Assembly: GCF_905475345.1 (NCBI RefSeq)
Contig: NC_066595.1
Location: 864,501-928,500, forward strand
Direction: 5' to 3'
From: Vespula vulgaris
Taxonomy: Eukaryota > Arthropoda > Insecta > Hymenoptera > Vespidae
Length of the DNA stretch: 64,000 bases
Shown: positions 13,617-23,900 of the stretch, piece by piece
Layout: each line of letters starts with the position of its first letter
How positions within the stretch are numbered: position 1 is the first letter of the stretch
Notes under the pieces: generated by a model
Databases searched by the model: none
What the model was told of the DNA's origin: nothing
Seen by the model: only the letters and a program-made list of their open reading frames with translations
Made by a program: the position numbers and the translations under genes

Positions 13617-13645
13617 GAGACAGATAAATAGATGATGGATGGATG
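13397..13645 (+). repeat. Compound purine repeat: (GATA)n, (GGGA)n, (GA)26
   Basis: A 250-base purine-rich block made of GATA units, G-rich segments (about 13500-13530) and a pure (GA)n run at about 13559-13610, followed by GATG/GGAT units to about 13670. Confidence 0.9.
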
Positions 13646-13747
13646 TATAGATGAATGGATGGATGGATAGAAAAGCGCAGGACGGCAGCAGGACTATGAC
13701 AGGACGTTAACGGGTGGATCTTTCGAGAAATCCGTTATATCACTGAC

Positions 13748-13910
13748 CTTAACAAGAATGTAAGAGGACGCAAAAACGGCGCGCAGGAGCGTGGGGTTGT
13801 TCGCCGTGAGGTCGATGACGATGATCGTCGGTGATACCAGCGACGCGGACAGAGGGATCGAGCGTCGATAACGAAAATCGCGACTTGCTCGTACGCACGA
13901 GTGCGCTCGT
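13748..13910 (-). other. Possible non-coding upstream exon of the tetraspanin gene
   Basis: On the minus strand a consensus donor (AAG|GTCAGTG) follows unique, GC-richer sequence ending at 13748. If joined to the candidate acceptor (TACCAG) just before 8128, it would supply 5' UTR: the frame reading into this donor would hit a stop before the Met at 8114, so it is not coding there. The upstream edge is arbitrary. This is an inference from splice consensus only. Confidence 0.25.
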
Positions 13911-14166
13911 CAGGTAACGTCTATGAGCATCGCCGCGAGCCTCACGGTAGCCGCTCTTCTCGTTCTCCGTTATTTTGTTTTTCTTGTTCCCACTGTTGTT
14001 TTTGTTCTTTCTCTTGTTGTCGTTTACGTTGACGTTGTCCTCGTGCCCGTTGTCGTTTCCCTCGGCGTTCATGCCAGCTCAAGCCGGGCTGCTTGCGTCG
14101 TTTCGCTCGCATTCGCCGTCTCCACCGCGATTCTTCTTCTTCTTCTTCTTTTTTCTTCTTCTTCGG

Positions 14167-14174
<8 letters not shown>

Positions 14175-14210
<36 letters not shown>
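14175..14210. repeat. (TC)n microsatellite
   Basis: Pure CT run inside a longer pyrimidine-rich segment (about 14128-14250). The Leu/Ser/Phe-rich ORFs over it are artefacts. Confidence 0.9.
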
Positions 14211-14215
<5 letters not shown>

Positions 14216-14595
14216 GTTTGTCAGTCTCTCTTCCTCTTTCTTTTCCTCTCTCGTAAGCGACGAGGAGGAGGAGAAGGAGGACTTTCTCAGCAGCGGCGAA
14301 GCGCGCTCTCAGCTCCCACGCTCCTTCTTCCTACGACGAGCCTCTTCGACGAGCAATCTCCGTTTCTCCTCCTGCTTGTCCTCCTCACCGTCCTTATCCT
14401 CCTTCTCCTCGTTATCGTTGTCGTCGTCCTCGTCGTCCTACTGTCGTTGGAGCACTGATAAGAACAACCGTATAGCATGTCGAGTATGAAACACTTATTG
14501 CTACGATACACCTGGTTGACTACACTATCGAGCAAGCACGAGAAGAGAACAAACCGAAGAGAGGATTTTGCTTTTGGCAAGCACTCTTGTGGCAG

Positions 14596-14745
14596 GCAGA
14601 GAGAAAGAGAGAGAGAGAGAAAGAAAGAGAGAGAGAGAAAGAGAGAGAAAGAGAGAGAGGGAGAAACAGAAAGAGCGAGAAAGAGAAAAAGAAAGAGAAA
14701 AAGAGAGAGAGAGAGAAAGAGAGAGAATGAGAAAAAGAGGAAGAG
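14596..14745 (+). repeat. Imperfect (GA)n/(GAAA)n polypurine tract
   Basis: About 150 bases of almost uninterrupted purine on the plus strand. Glu/Arg/Lys ORFs on plus and Leu/Ser/Phe ORFs on minus are composition artefacts. Confidence 0.9.
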
Positions 14746-15111
14746 GAAGAGGATCGAACCGAAACACTCGAAACGTAGGAAGACGCGCACGATTTCACTG
14801 GTAGTGCTGCTGCTGGTGCTATACTGCTGATACTGCTGCTACCGCTGCCGTTGGAAGATATAAACGAGCGGCTTTGGTCTCTGCGCGCGCGAGAGATACA
14901 GAGAAACAGAGAAAGAGAGAGAGCGAGCGAGCGAGCGAGCGAGTTAACGAACGAGTGCGAGAAAGAAGGGAGAGGGGAGGACGCGAGTCCGCCACACGAG
15001 CGAGGGTGGCTCTCAGCAGCGCCCGAGGTAGGCAACCGGACTGACACAGACTGTGCCGCGATATGGGACTTTCTCTCTTTCTTTCTTTCTCTCTGCCTCT
15101 AGAACGTGATG

Positions 15112-15191
15112 GGCACCACCACCACTACCACCACCGCCACCGCCGCCGCTACCACCACCATGACCACCACGACCACCTCCACCACCACCGT
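15112..15191. repeat. (ACC)n trinucleotide repeat
   Basis: ACC/GCC/CCG repeat. It encodes polythreonine or polyhistidine on plus and polyglycine on minus, none with flanking protein-like sequence. It sits in the most GC-rich part of the window (about 14.9-15.3 kb). Confidence 0.9.
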
Positions 15192-15415
15192 TTGCTCTCA
15201 GCGACTCAGCGCCGAAGCGAGAAAGCACGGCGAGGGTGGAGAAAAGACGAAAGCAGAGCTTGCGCTGTCTCTTCTCCTCGTGTCAAAACCCACCACCGGC
15301 TTACCCCCAACGCCGAAATTTATCTCGCGCCTTTTATCGAAAATTTCTTCGCGATCATATCTCTCTCTCTCTCTCTTTACCGAAAGATAAGCGGGCTCAT
15401 TTCGCAAGATTATAG

Positions 15416-15449
<34 letters not shown>

Positions 15450-15777
15450 AGACAGCTTTCTAAATCGTTCGAAATGAGATTTGTTCTTTTTATCCAGTTT
15501 TGAAATCTCGTCGATTAAAAGAAATCTTCTCGATTTAGGAGACTACCGAGGAATTCGTTATTCGTTATTATCGAATTATCACGAATGCTTGGATCTTCTT
15601 TTGAAAATCGCTTCTATCGTTTACTCTGAATCGAAAACTCTATCAAAAATTTCGTTCGTGCGATTATCGATGCGTTAGCTTTTTAGAGTATTCTTTTTTC
15701 TGCTCTCCCTTTCCTTTTCTCTCCCCCTATATTTCTTTCTTTCACTTATGCGATTCAATCGAATGGAATAATTTCAG

Positions 15778-18700
15778 CTCGACGGTAGAATGCACGCAGG
15801 CCACGGTCGACAAAGTTGCGGTGGGGTCGGCCGTAACGTAGCCGATGCTTTGATCAAGCTCGGAGCCCACGATACGCGCTTTATTTCCGTCGTTGGCAAC
15901 GACGAGCCTGGGACGGCTATATTCCAGAGTTTGAAGGGAGGCGGTGGGACCTTGAAACGTTCGTCCGACGTGTCCACGGCTAGGTACGTTTATCTTCCTT
16001 CCCCTCTTCTTTTTCTTTCTTTCTTTCTTTCTTTTTTTTTTTTTTTATTTTCAAGCCAACACACGGTACGTATCGTTATCGATCATTCGTTAAAACGTTG
16101 AGTTCGATATATGTAAATATTTTTACCTTTCTTCCTTTTTACCTTTCCACTTTCTCGTATCTTTCATTAAAACTTTGATACGATACAATGATTACAACGC
16201 TTGCAACATGCGAAAGTTAAAGTCTTGGTAAATTTTCCCAGCTGTACCGTCGTGGTTGATGCCAAAGGTGAATGTTGTTTCATCGTAGGCGAGATGGGAG
16301 CTTTTGCTGCCATTGATATCAATTTAATAAGAAAATATCAAACGCAATTGGAAGCAGCCAGCATTATCGTCATCGATGCCAATTTACCCGCGGAAACTAT
16401 GGCATTGACCTTGGATATTGCCTCCCACGCGAAAATTCCAGGTTAGTGAGAAATCAATTTAATCGTACCTCTTTTATTTCTTTTCGTTTATTCGATCCAA
16501 CGTGTCCATAAAATATATATTTATATACATATACATATATAAATATATATATACACACACACACACACATATATATATATTTATTTATGAAAAATAATTT
16601 TATATAAGCTTTTATTGTCTTTGGAAAGAAGAATGGACGGACATTAAAGTTTCGAACTATCGATCGGACCTTTTACTTTCCTTATTCTTTTTATATCTCC
16701 GACTTTGTCCGACGATCGTATAAAAATTACGATAAATCTTAAATTATATTTGTATGTGTTATTTGAATAATTATGTCGCATATAGAGATTCTTGAAACTT
16801 TTCAAATCAAAAAGTATTAAAGATTATAAAACAAAAAAAAACGAAAACGAATTATTTTCATTAAATATAAATACAGATCATCGAGGAATATTATGAAATT
16901 AAAGAAAAGAAAATGACGCTGATGATCGGTGCAGATAACTCAAGATATAAAAACAAAAAATATACGTAGAAATATTTCGATAATCGCGGAATATGTGATT
17001 AGTCATACTGCCGAGTATTTTTTAACGTATTTTTTCTTATCATCGTTCGTGTTCTTTTACTATAATCTTCTATTGGTACTTGCATTGCGAAATAATAATG
17101 CTGAAATTATGATGTTAAATCTAAGACATATATAAAAAAGAAAAGAAAATGAAACGATATCAGTCTTCCTACCTAACGTGGACGGATATTGTACTGCGTC
17201 GCATTTTTGACTCGTCGAACTGTGCGCAATGAAGTACAACTGTGGCTTCGTTTCGTGTTATGTAAGATATAGATTCTATATAACTTTGTTCGTTACTTCG
17301 ATTATATGTAGCCGCTTCGTTGCGAGCCATGATGACTTTGTGGATTAGGCTGCATTTGCATGACGAGATTACGAGATTCTTTACGATACGTATAACCTGC
17401 TCGCGCATTTAAATATAATAAAAATGCGCCTAATGAATGTAGCATGAAAGATATAACAGCAAGACCATAAGACCACGACAAATGATTGAAATTTGGATAC
17501 ATTAACCAATCCCTGCGCCAACACTGACCTCCAAATATAGCGACTGCCAAAAATAATAAGACACCTAAAATTCCAAACGGATTAACATTAAATATAGATA
17601 CTTTGTAATGATATACGTATAGATAAAATTATTTCGGAATATAATCTTTAAGATAACACCGATATATTTACCAGTTGTAGCATTAAATATAAATGCTGCG
17701 GCAGAGAGAATCCATTCGTAATGCAATACGAATCTTAGTGGCCATCTGATTAAAATCAATACGATAATCGCTTGCGAGGAAAATGACAAAAGTAAAGAGA
17801 GAGTGACGAATGCCTGTACGACCATAAGCCAAACAGGTAGTAACCATTCTCTTATGACAAAATATTCTTGAGAAAAAATGTGATGGCATCCGTCGAATAA
17901 TTTGTCAAACTGATAATACGGATATCGGAATTGTTCGAAACAATATTCCCAAAGACCCATATGTTTGAACTTACTAAATGTTTCTTGATACGATTCTATC
18001 CAATACGGACTGAAAACAAACAAAGATTATATTTCTTCTAATAGAATTTTTTTGATTATTATACGTTATTAAATTTTTACATATACTATTTATTACCTTG
18101 TAAAAGACATCAATAAAAGTAATCCAGCGATATATGTTATTATGCCTCCAAAAACTACGGCATCTATTTAGCAAAATATCGAAAAACATTATTAGAGGTT
18201 ATGTTGTAAGTATTATAATAACAATCGAAAAAATATCTCACTTGATGCTTTGGGATAATCTTGTTTGTCGACCGTCATTCTTGATATTTTCTTCTCGATT
18301 CAAAAATATGATAAAAAAAAGGATAAATCTGCACAAGATATTTTTCACAGAAGTTGATGTCACTTGTACTCCGATGCTTGCCACACCTTAATGTCGCGTT
18401 TTCATGATAATAATAACGCACGATTTTTCATCGTTACGTTAATCGACTTTAAAGCGAATTATCGTATAATTAATTACAAAAAATAATTATTAGTAATATC
18501 TTCATAAAATGAACTCGTATGATTATTACGCGTTAATGAAAATGAAATGATATTGATACTTACGCATTTACGAATTCGTATTTACGTAGCACCATCTTCT
18601 GGAATGAATTTGAACCAATTAATCGCGCGTAGATAAAATTCAAATTTGTCACGTTATAAATTCTAATTATTTTATCCTATATATTCACATGAATTATATT

Positions 18701-19372
18701 TTAATTTTTATTATTTATAACATTGTTTTAGTTTGGTACGAGCCAACGGACGTAAGTATAGCAACAAAACTATTCGAAATCGGATCGCAATGGGAAAATA
18801 CGTTGCATTTTATATCGCCAAATAAAAATGAATTATTAGCTATAAGTAGATTCTTGGGTATACCAGTACCTGACAATAAATTAATTATTACATTGGAAGA
18901 TATAAACGAAATGGCGAATCATTTAGCAAAACATATTCCAGTGATCATAAGTACTTTGGGACCAGAAGGTGTTTTGGTAAATATATTACATGTCTCTTGA
19001 ATGAAATCTTTTAATTTGTTTTAATGATAACGTTTTTTTTTTTTTTATATATAGATCACGCGCGAAGCTGAAAAAACTGATCCATTTTATGACAAAAAGG
19101 GTGTTTTGGTCAAGAACGGTGCAATTAATTCTCACTTATACAGACCATTGTGTCACGTTTCTAAAATTCCAAACAAAACATTCAGTGCTAGTGGTTGCGG
19201 AGATTGTTTTGCCGCAGGAATAATATACGGTATTCATAATAATCTAAACGAAGAAGATTGTGTAAATTTAGCTCTTAAAGCTGCTGCTTTATCTTTGAGA
19301 TCTCACGAACCTGTGCCTTCAACATTGACGAGCCTTAATGAACCAAATTTTAAGTTATCGACATATGCATAA
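15778..19372 (+). CDS. Pseudouridine kinase (PfkB family), 3' four exons
   Basis: Sugar kinase of the PfkB/ribokinase fold expected to phosphorylate pseudouridine to pseudouridine 5'-phosphate. Exons: 15778-15983, 16242-16441, 18732-18976, 19055-19372; introns GT-AG with phases 2, 1 and 0, and the frame stays open (about 323 codons). Visible motifs: substrate-side GGVGRNVADALIKLG in exon 1; VVDAKGE and VIDANLP in exon 2; IPVWYEP across the exon 2/3 junction and SPNKNELLAI in exon 3, as in eukaryotic pseudouridine kinases; TLGPEG at the end of exon 3; and the nucleotide/catalytic signature SASGCGDCFAAG in exon 4, whose Asp is the expected catalytic base. The first 15-25 residues of the fold lie in an upstream exon not found, so the gene is partial here. 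No pseudouridine-phosphate glycosidase part was seen upstream. The second intron holds a claudin-like gene on the other strand. Confidence 0.85.
17302..18278 (-). CDS. Claudin-like four-pass membrane protein, nested gene
   Basis: Predicted 222-aa protein from four exons: 18278-18242, 18163-18097, 18009-17672, 17564-17302. Splice phases 1, 2 and 1 agree at every junction. TM1 is at about residues 14-34. The first extracellular loop carries the claudin-type pattern W38, GLW (53-55), C58 and C76, followed by REWLLP leading into TM2. TM2, TM3 (starting near FNATTG) and TM4 (SYGLAVISFMLHSLGAFLL) follow, then a hydrophilic Gln/Ser-rich tail. Length and loop pattern fit the insect claudin-like/Pasiflora group of septate-junction proteins that seal epithelia and the blood-brain barrier; the exact orthologue is not settled. 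The start was chosen because the short first exon opens with ATG and splices in frame. The whole gene lies inside the intron of the pseudouridine kinase on the opposite strand. Confidence 0.8.
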
Positions 19373-19399
19373 AATAATTGTCATATTTATACATTTTTT

Positions 19400-19405
19400 A
19401 ATAAA
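19400..19405 (+). terminator. AATAAA polyadenylation signal of the kinase gene
   Basis: Canonical AATAAA 28 bases after the kinase stop codon in AT-rich 3' sequence. Confidence 0.6.
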
Positions 19406-20218
19406 ATTGTTAGAATGAAAAAATTCTTTACCATTGTTAGTTTTTACAATAGGTTATGCACAAGTGTCAAAAGCACTTTATACAAATGTCGTATGTCTCA
19501 TTATTTATTTGAAATAAGATACGTTATATATAACATGTAGCAATCAAAATGTTCTTATTCTAATACTTAACAGATCTGTCTTATATATTTATAATAGTTG
19601 TACTCTTGGATGGAGACTATATTATCGTTGTATCTTTTTAGTTTTTTATAAAATGTCGTTATATAAAAATTCATGTATCGTATATTTACACATTAGTATT
19701 ATGTATTATATTCTATCAGGTATAAAACTTTTTGTTTACAATATTGAATAATACCCAAAATATGCAACAAAAGAATGCATGTATCGCAATTCATAAAAAA
19801 TACCTGTATAGATATAATAAAAATATAAGTAGTTAAAATAAAAATTAAAAAAGATTTGTTGACAAATTTTGTTCCTCGTTTAAACAGATTAAACAGTCTC
19901 CCTTAATATATTTAAAGGCAGTTTTGTTAAATGGTACATATATCTATAGAAAAGATATATACAAAACAATATATCCTTAGAAAGATATTTTGTTCCCTTT
20001 ATACGTCTAAATACTTGTAAAGTATATAAAAATATATGTATAAACCTTCCATCGGCACCTTAACTCGTAGATAGTCTAATGTGCAAAATATATATAAAAA
20101 TGTGTGCGTATAAACCTAACCTTATTCTTGTTTCTAAGTTTACATTATGGACGGAATCATATTGGAAAATTTACAGATACAAAATATCTGTATGTCTCTA
20201 AGATTAAAACTGTTTTAC
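19406..20218. other. Convergent 3' region between kinase and second claudin-like gene
   Basis: AT-rich sequence with TATA and poly-A/T words, consistent with the 3' UTRs of two converging genes. No ORF with protein-like content. Confidence 0.5.
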
Positions 20219-20961
20219 TTATGTACGAGATTCAAGTTGAAATTTAGTTTGAGATTCTGTAACATATTTACGTTTTTTCTTTTGAACATTTGCTTCAACG
20301 TGAATCAAAGCACTTGCAATGAGCAACAATACGCTGCCTATTACACCTAACGCGAAGGACCATCCTAGATAGTTATTTGTATGACCAGGCATCCATCCTT
20401 CCGCGTTTCCAAGAGAAGCAAATATAATAACGGCGATACCACCGCTAAGGCCACCGACTAATACCATGTATCCGATAAGCCTGATGAGTTCTACGTATTG
20501 CTTCTGCTCTTGATCGCAACACAAGGCATACAATAAAATACATACAAACGATATCAGACTAAGCAGAAAACAAAACGTAAAAAAGAATTGCGTGGCTATC
20601 ATGAATGCTGTAACAGAGAAAAGTAATCTTATGAATCATCATTCTGAAAGGAGAAAAGTATTCTATGCGAATGTGTAAACTTACAAGGTAATAAAAAACC
20701 ACGAATTTCTGAGTAACCTTTCGTAAATGGATCGTAGACCCATCTGCAGCCAACAAAAAAGCGAGTCGGTGCATCTGCTTCACGAGGATTTGGTAAAGAT
20801 CTGAAGCAATGACTCCAAAGACCCAACTTATCGAGTTGAGCACTGGTGATTCGATAATCGCTCACTAACCACGCAGGTGTGCCAAAGGCTATGCATACAC
20901 ATATAAACGCGATTAAAAACACACCTATTCCTATATTTCCCGACAAACTTCTCTTCTTCAT
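20219..20961 (-). CDS. Claudin-like four-pass membrane protein (Pasiflora-like)
   Basis: Predicted 221-aa protein from two exons, 20961-20685 and 20607-20219, with a strong donor (CTT|GTAAGT) and acceptor (TTACAG), intron phase 1. TM1 is at about residues 10-30, immediately followed by W31. The loop has GLW (47-49), C52 and C72, then IRGFLLP before TM2. TM2 (FFFTFCFLLSLISFVCILLYA), TM3 (IGYMVLVGGLSGGIAVIIFA) and TM4 (WSFALGVIGSVLLLIASAL) follow, with a short Lys-rich cytoplasmic end. This fits the insect claudin/Pasiflora septate-junction group. It shares length, signature residues and strand with the nested gene 2 kb away, but no intron position, so the two look like old tandem paralogues. 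The symbol is left blank because pasi1, pasi2 and other claudin-like genes cannot be separated by eye. Confidence 0.85.
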
Positions 20962-21287
20962 GACGGACTCTTACAAACTGACGCTTTCCCTTAAGCCTTT
21001 TACTTCTTCTCACCAAACAATGTTCCTCGACGAAACTCTGACTAAGAATCTATTTATTATCCGACGTTTATCCCACGGTATTAACCGCACCCCAAGTAAT
21101 TTCCAAGCTTCGTGCCACACCCAAGAACGTTGTGTATCGTTAGTGTACCATCGTAGTCTGTCACAGTGGTATAATGTCGTAACGTTCGACTCACCCAATT
21201 CAACTTTATTCAACCCTACTCGACGTGACCTAATCTTCAAGACTACCACTGTATCGTAAACTGAAATCAAGTATCATTGAGTAATAC

Positions 21288-21299
21288 TGCGCATGCGCG
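21288..21299. promoter_or_regulatory. NRF-1/Ewg-type site upstream of the claudin-like gene
   Basis: TGCGCATGCGCG fits the palindromic NRF-1/Erect wing consensus (YGCGCAYGCGCR) exactly. It lies about 330 bases upstream of the claudin-like start at 20961, a plausible core-promoter distance if a 5' UTR is present. Confidence 0.5.
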
Positions 21300-21820
21300 C
21301 ATCATTAAATCAATGGCGCGATTTTATCAGCCATTTGAAAAAAAAAGGAATAATCTTGCGAATTCATTTCTACCTCGGTCGATATTTCTTAGAGATATTT
21401 TTTTCATTCTTCGTTAATAATACCGACGGTATTACGATTAAAAGATAATGGAATAATCTATTCATGCCGCGTCTATAGTTACGAGGTGATTCATTACCAT
21501 TTCGACTTATATTCTTAAGTCGTTTGAAATACCGAACGTCCTTGCCTGACAGTGTGGGAAACTCGCCTTTTTTTCTGTTATATTATACGCGGTTTAGAAT
21601 TTCAGGGTTATACGCATAAAACACGCAGGTTTTCTCTTCCATTGTAACGACTTGTGAAATACTTTTCTTGTTTCTTTTCTTTTCTTCTTCTTCTTTTATA
21701 CATTCGTATTATAATTATCTTTCCCTATGTTTTCAATAAAAGATGACATAATATGATAAAATACGTGGAAACATATATAAAAAGAAAAAAAAAAAACTTA
21801 ATTTATGGTTGTAAGTTGAT

Positions 21821-23733
21821 TTATTTGGTTAATTTTTGCTTTTTGTTCGGATTTTGTTTAGACCATTTTGAAACAAACGCATCCACATCAAATTTTCTAC
21901 GACATGCTTTATAACTCATATATCTTATTTTTCCAAATATGTCACGTTCTTTAAAACCCTGATCATGAATACCACAGATCGACCACATGCAACCTAAAGG
22001 AATTAAAACTTTTATAAATTTATGTTATTGATATATATAGGTTATATTTATTGTCTCGGTATAAATATAAACATATGACAGACCAACATAACCATTCGGA
22101 TCATTTCCATCTAAACTATATTTATCATTTAGATAAAGTGACCATTCCAGAGCATTTTCTGGCGTTGGACTCCATTCTAATATTTTTTTAGCCCAATACA
22201 TTCTCAAAAATCCATGCATTTTACCTCTCTGGATTAATTGATTTTGGCATGCATTCCATAAATCATCGTGTGTTAGCGAATTTTCCAATTCATTCAAATT
22301 ATATATATACAAACGTTTGTCGTGTCTACATGTAATAGATTTATTGTAGTAATAATTTAAAATAAAAACGCTTTGATGATAAATTAAAAAAAGGCGGCGG
22401 ATCTATTACCTATGTTTATTCAAAGTTTCTACTGCCCAAGTATTGGCACCTTTTATGCTATCATAATTTTCATTATAATAACAAAAATTATCGCTTAATT
22501 CACGACGTATAATAGCTTCTTCCATAAAAGATTCCATAGATTTTTCCATAGTTCTTTTATATTCCATTACTTCTAAGATACAACGCTGTACCGATATCAT
22601 ACCAAAATGAAACCATGGAGATAAATTACTAATAGCATTAGACATTGGATCATTACGTTTGGAATGATACGCTTTCAAACGATTTTTTAAAAAATTCTCC
22701 AATTCTAAAATGCCACCCAAATATCCTGGCTGTACCCATGTAATTTCTTCTACCGACGAATCTGCTTCAACATTTTTTAATGCATTATTCCATTTATTTT
22801 TTGCAAATGATTCTGTAGAAGAATATTCATGTTTTATGACAGGTGGAAAACCTGTTAAAAATTCTTCTAACTGAGAATGTATTTTAGGACGGATTGTTCT
22901 TGCAGCATATTCTAATTTATCCGATGCAACCCAACATGGCACAATATTATGCGCATCTACCTTTATAAAGAAGTACATTGAATATAAATATAATAAAAAT
23001 ATAATAATTATAATAAAAATTTTTATGTTAAAAATCTAATATACTTGATATATAGAAACTTCGTTAGGTAATTTTTTCTTTACTTCATCTACCCAAAACA
23101 TGGGTATCCTTAAAGGAAAAAAATCAGTGATTACTGCACCCATTTTATAATTTTTGACGAAATTTGGTATTACCAAATTTGGTTCGCCGTCTAATAGATG
23201 AAAATTTATATTCAAATCTGTACATTCTTTCTCTATTTCCATTAAACCGGTTAAAAGAAATTTATAATGTCGCATTGTCGTATTAAGAAATTTTGGTAAT
23301 ATGCAGAAACAAACATGAAGCGGTACTTTGTTCTTAATAGCCATTTTTTGTGCGAATAGAAAAGCCCAATTATCTAAAATAACATTACATACAATATATT
23401 ATTTCATTCTATTTTTTTTTTAAGTACCAAGTATATGTACCCTGAACTCTAGCATCACGAAACATCCAATACAAAATACCCTTGCAATCCTTCTTTATAT
23501 CATTTAAATTTGTTAATTGTTTAACTCTTTTGTTATTAAATCGAAAGGTTATAACAGATTTTGCAACCTATATAAAATTAAATTCATATAAACGATACTT
23601 GTTAATTTATTACTAAAAACATTAAAAACATTATTAATTATAAACACGTATATCTCACATTTTTTCTATCATTTTCTATTTTGTTTAATAAATCGAGAAT
23701 AGCGAATTTTTTCTTCGGAGATTTTTCTGCCAT
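21821..23733 (-). CDS. phr: Class II CPD photolyase (deoxyribodipyrimidine photo-lyase)
   Basis: Flavoenzyme that uses blue light to split UV-induced cyclobutane pyrimidine dimers in DNA. Six exons: 23733-23659, 23567-23441, 23373-23045, 22960-22410, 22325-22084, 21993-21821; 1497 coding bases with stop, 498 aa. All junctions follow GT-AG and keep frame. Class II hallmarks: RVQDNWA (residues 65-71) in the N-terminal antenna domain; LSPWFHFG (290-297) and RRELSDNFCYY (329-339) in the FAD domain; THDDLWNACQ (379-388); RGKMHGFLRMYWAKKILEW (394-412); YLNDKYSLDGNDPNGYVG (425-442); and CMWSICGIHDQGF. These motifs distinguish it from class I photolyases and cryptochromes. Length is normal and no key segment is missing, so the gene looks intact. 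The stop codon overlaps an AATAAA word (21820-21825), a possible but unusually close poly(A) signal. Confidence 0.93.
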
Positions 23734-23844
23734 TGTTACCTGTAAAATACTTTTTGCTTCTACATTATCAGAATATTATATATATATATATATATATGCA
23801 CGTACTAAATGTTAATATAAATTATTGTTACAAATAAAACTTAC

Positions 23845-23900
23845 AAGTTTAGACGGTCCTCGAAGCAGCTACGACGTTCACACTCCAAAGGATCACAACA
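23845..23900 (-). other. Probable 5' UTR exon of the photolyase gene
   Basis: A strong donor (CTT|GTAAGT) ends at 23845 on the minus strand, and an acceptor (TTTTACAG) precedes the start codon, opening at 23739. Together they define a short 5' UTR intron containing a (TA)n run near 23776. The upstream edge of the exon is unknown and is set arbitrarily here. Confidence 0.4.

Noticed and set aside
13923..14489. 188-codon plus-strand ORF rich in Val, Leu and Ser
   Set aside because: Low-complexity TC and GTT/GTC repeats; no recognisable domain and no splice context.
14520..15047. 175-codon minus-strand ORF rich in Leu/Ser/Phe
   Set aside because: It runs across the (GA)n tract at 14596-14745; the hydrophobic look comes from CT-repeat codons, with no domain outside the repeat.
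15063..15503. His/Thr-rich plus-strand ORFs and a Gly-rich minus ORF at 15013-15228
   Set aside because: All derive from the (ACC)n repeat read in different frames.
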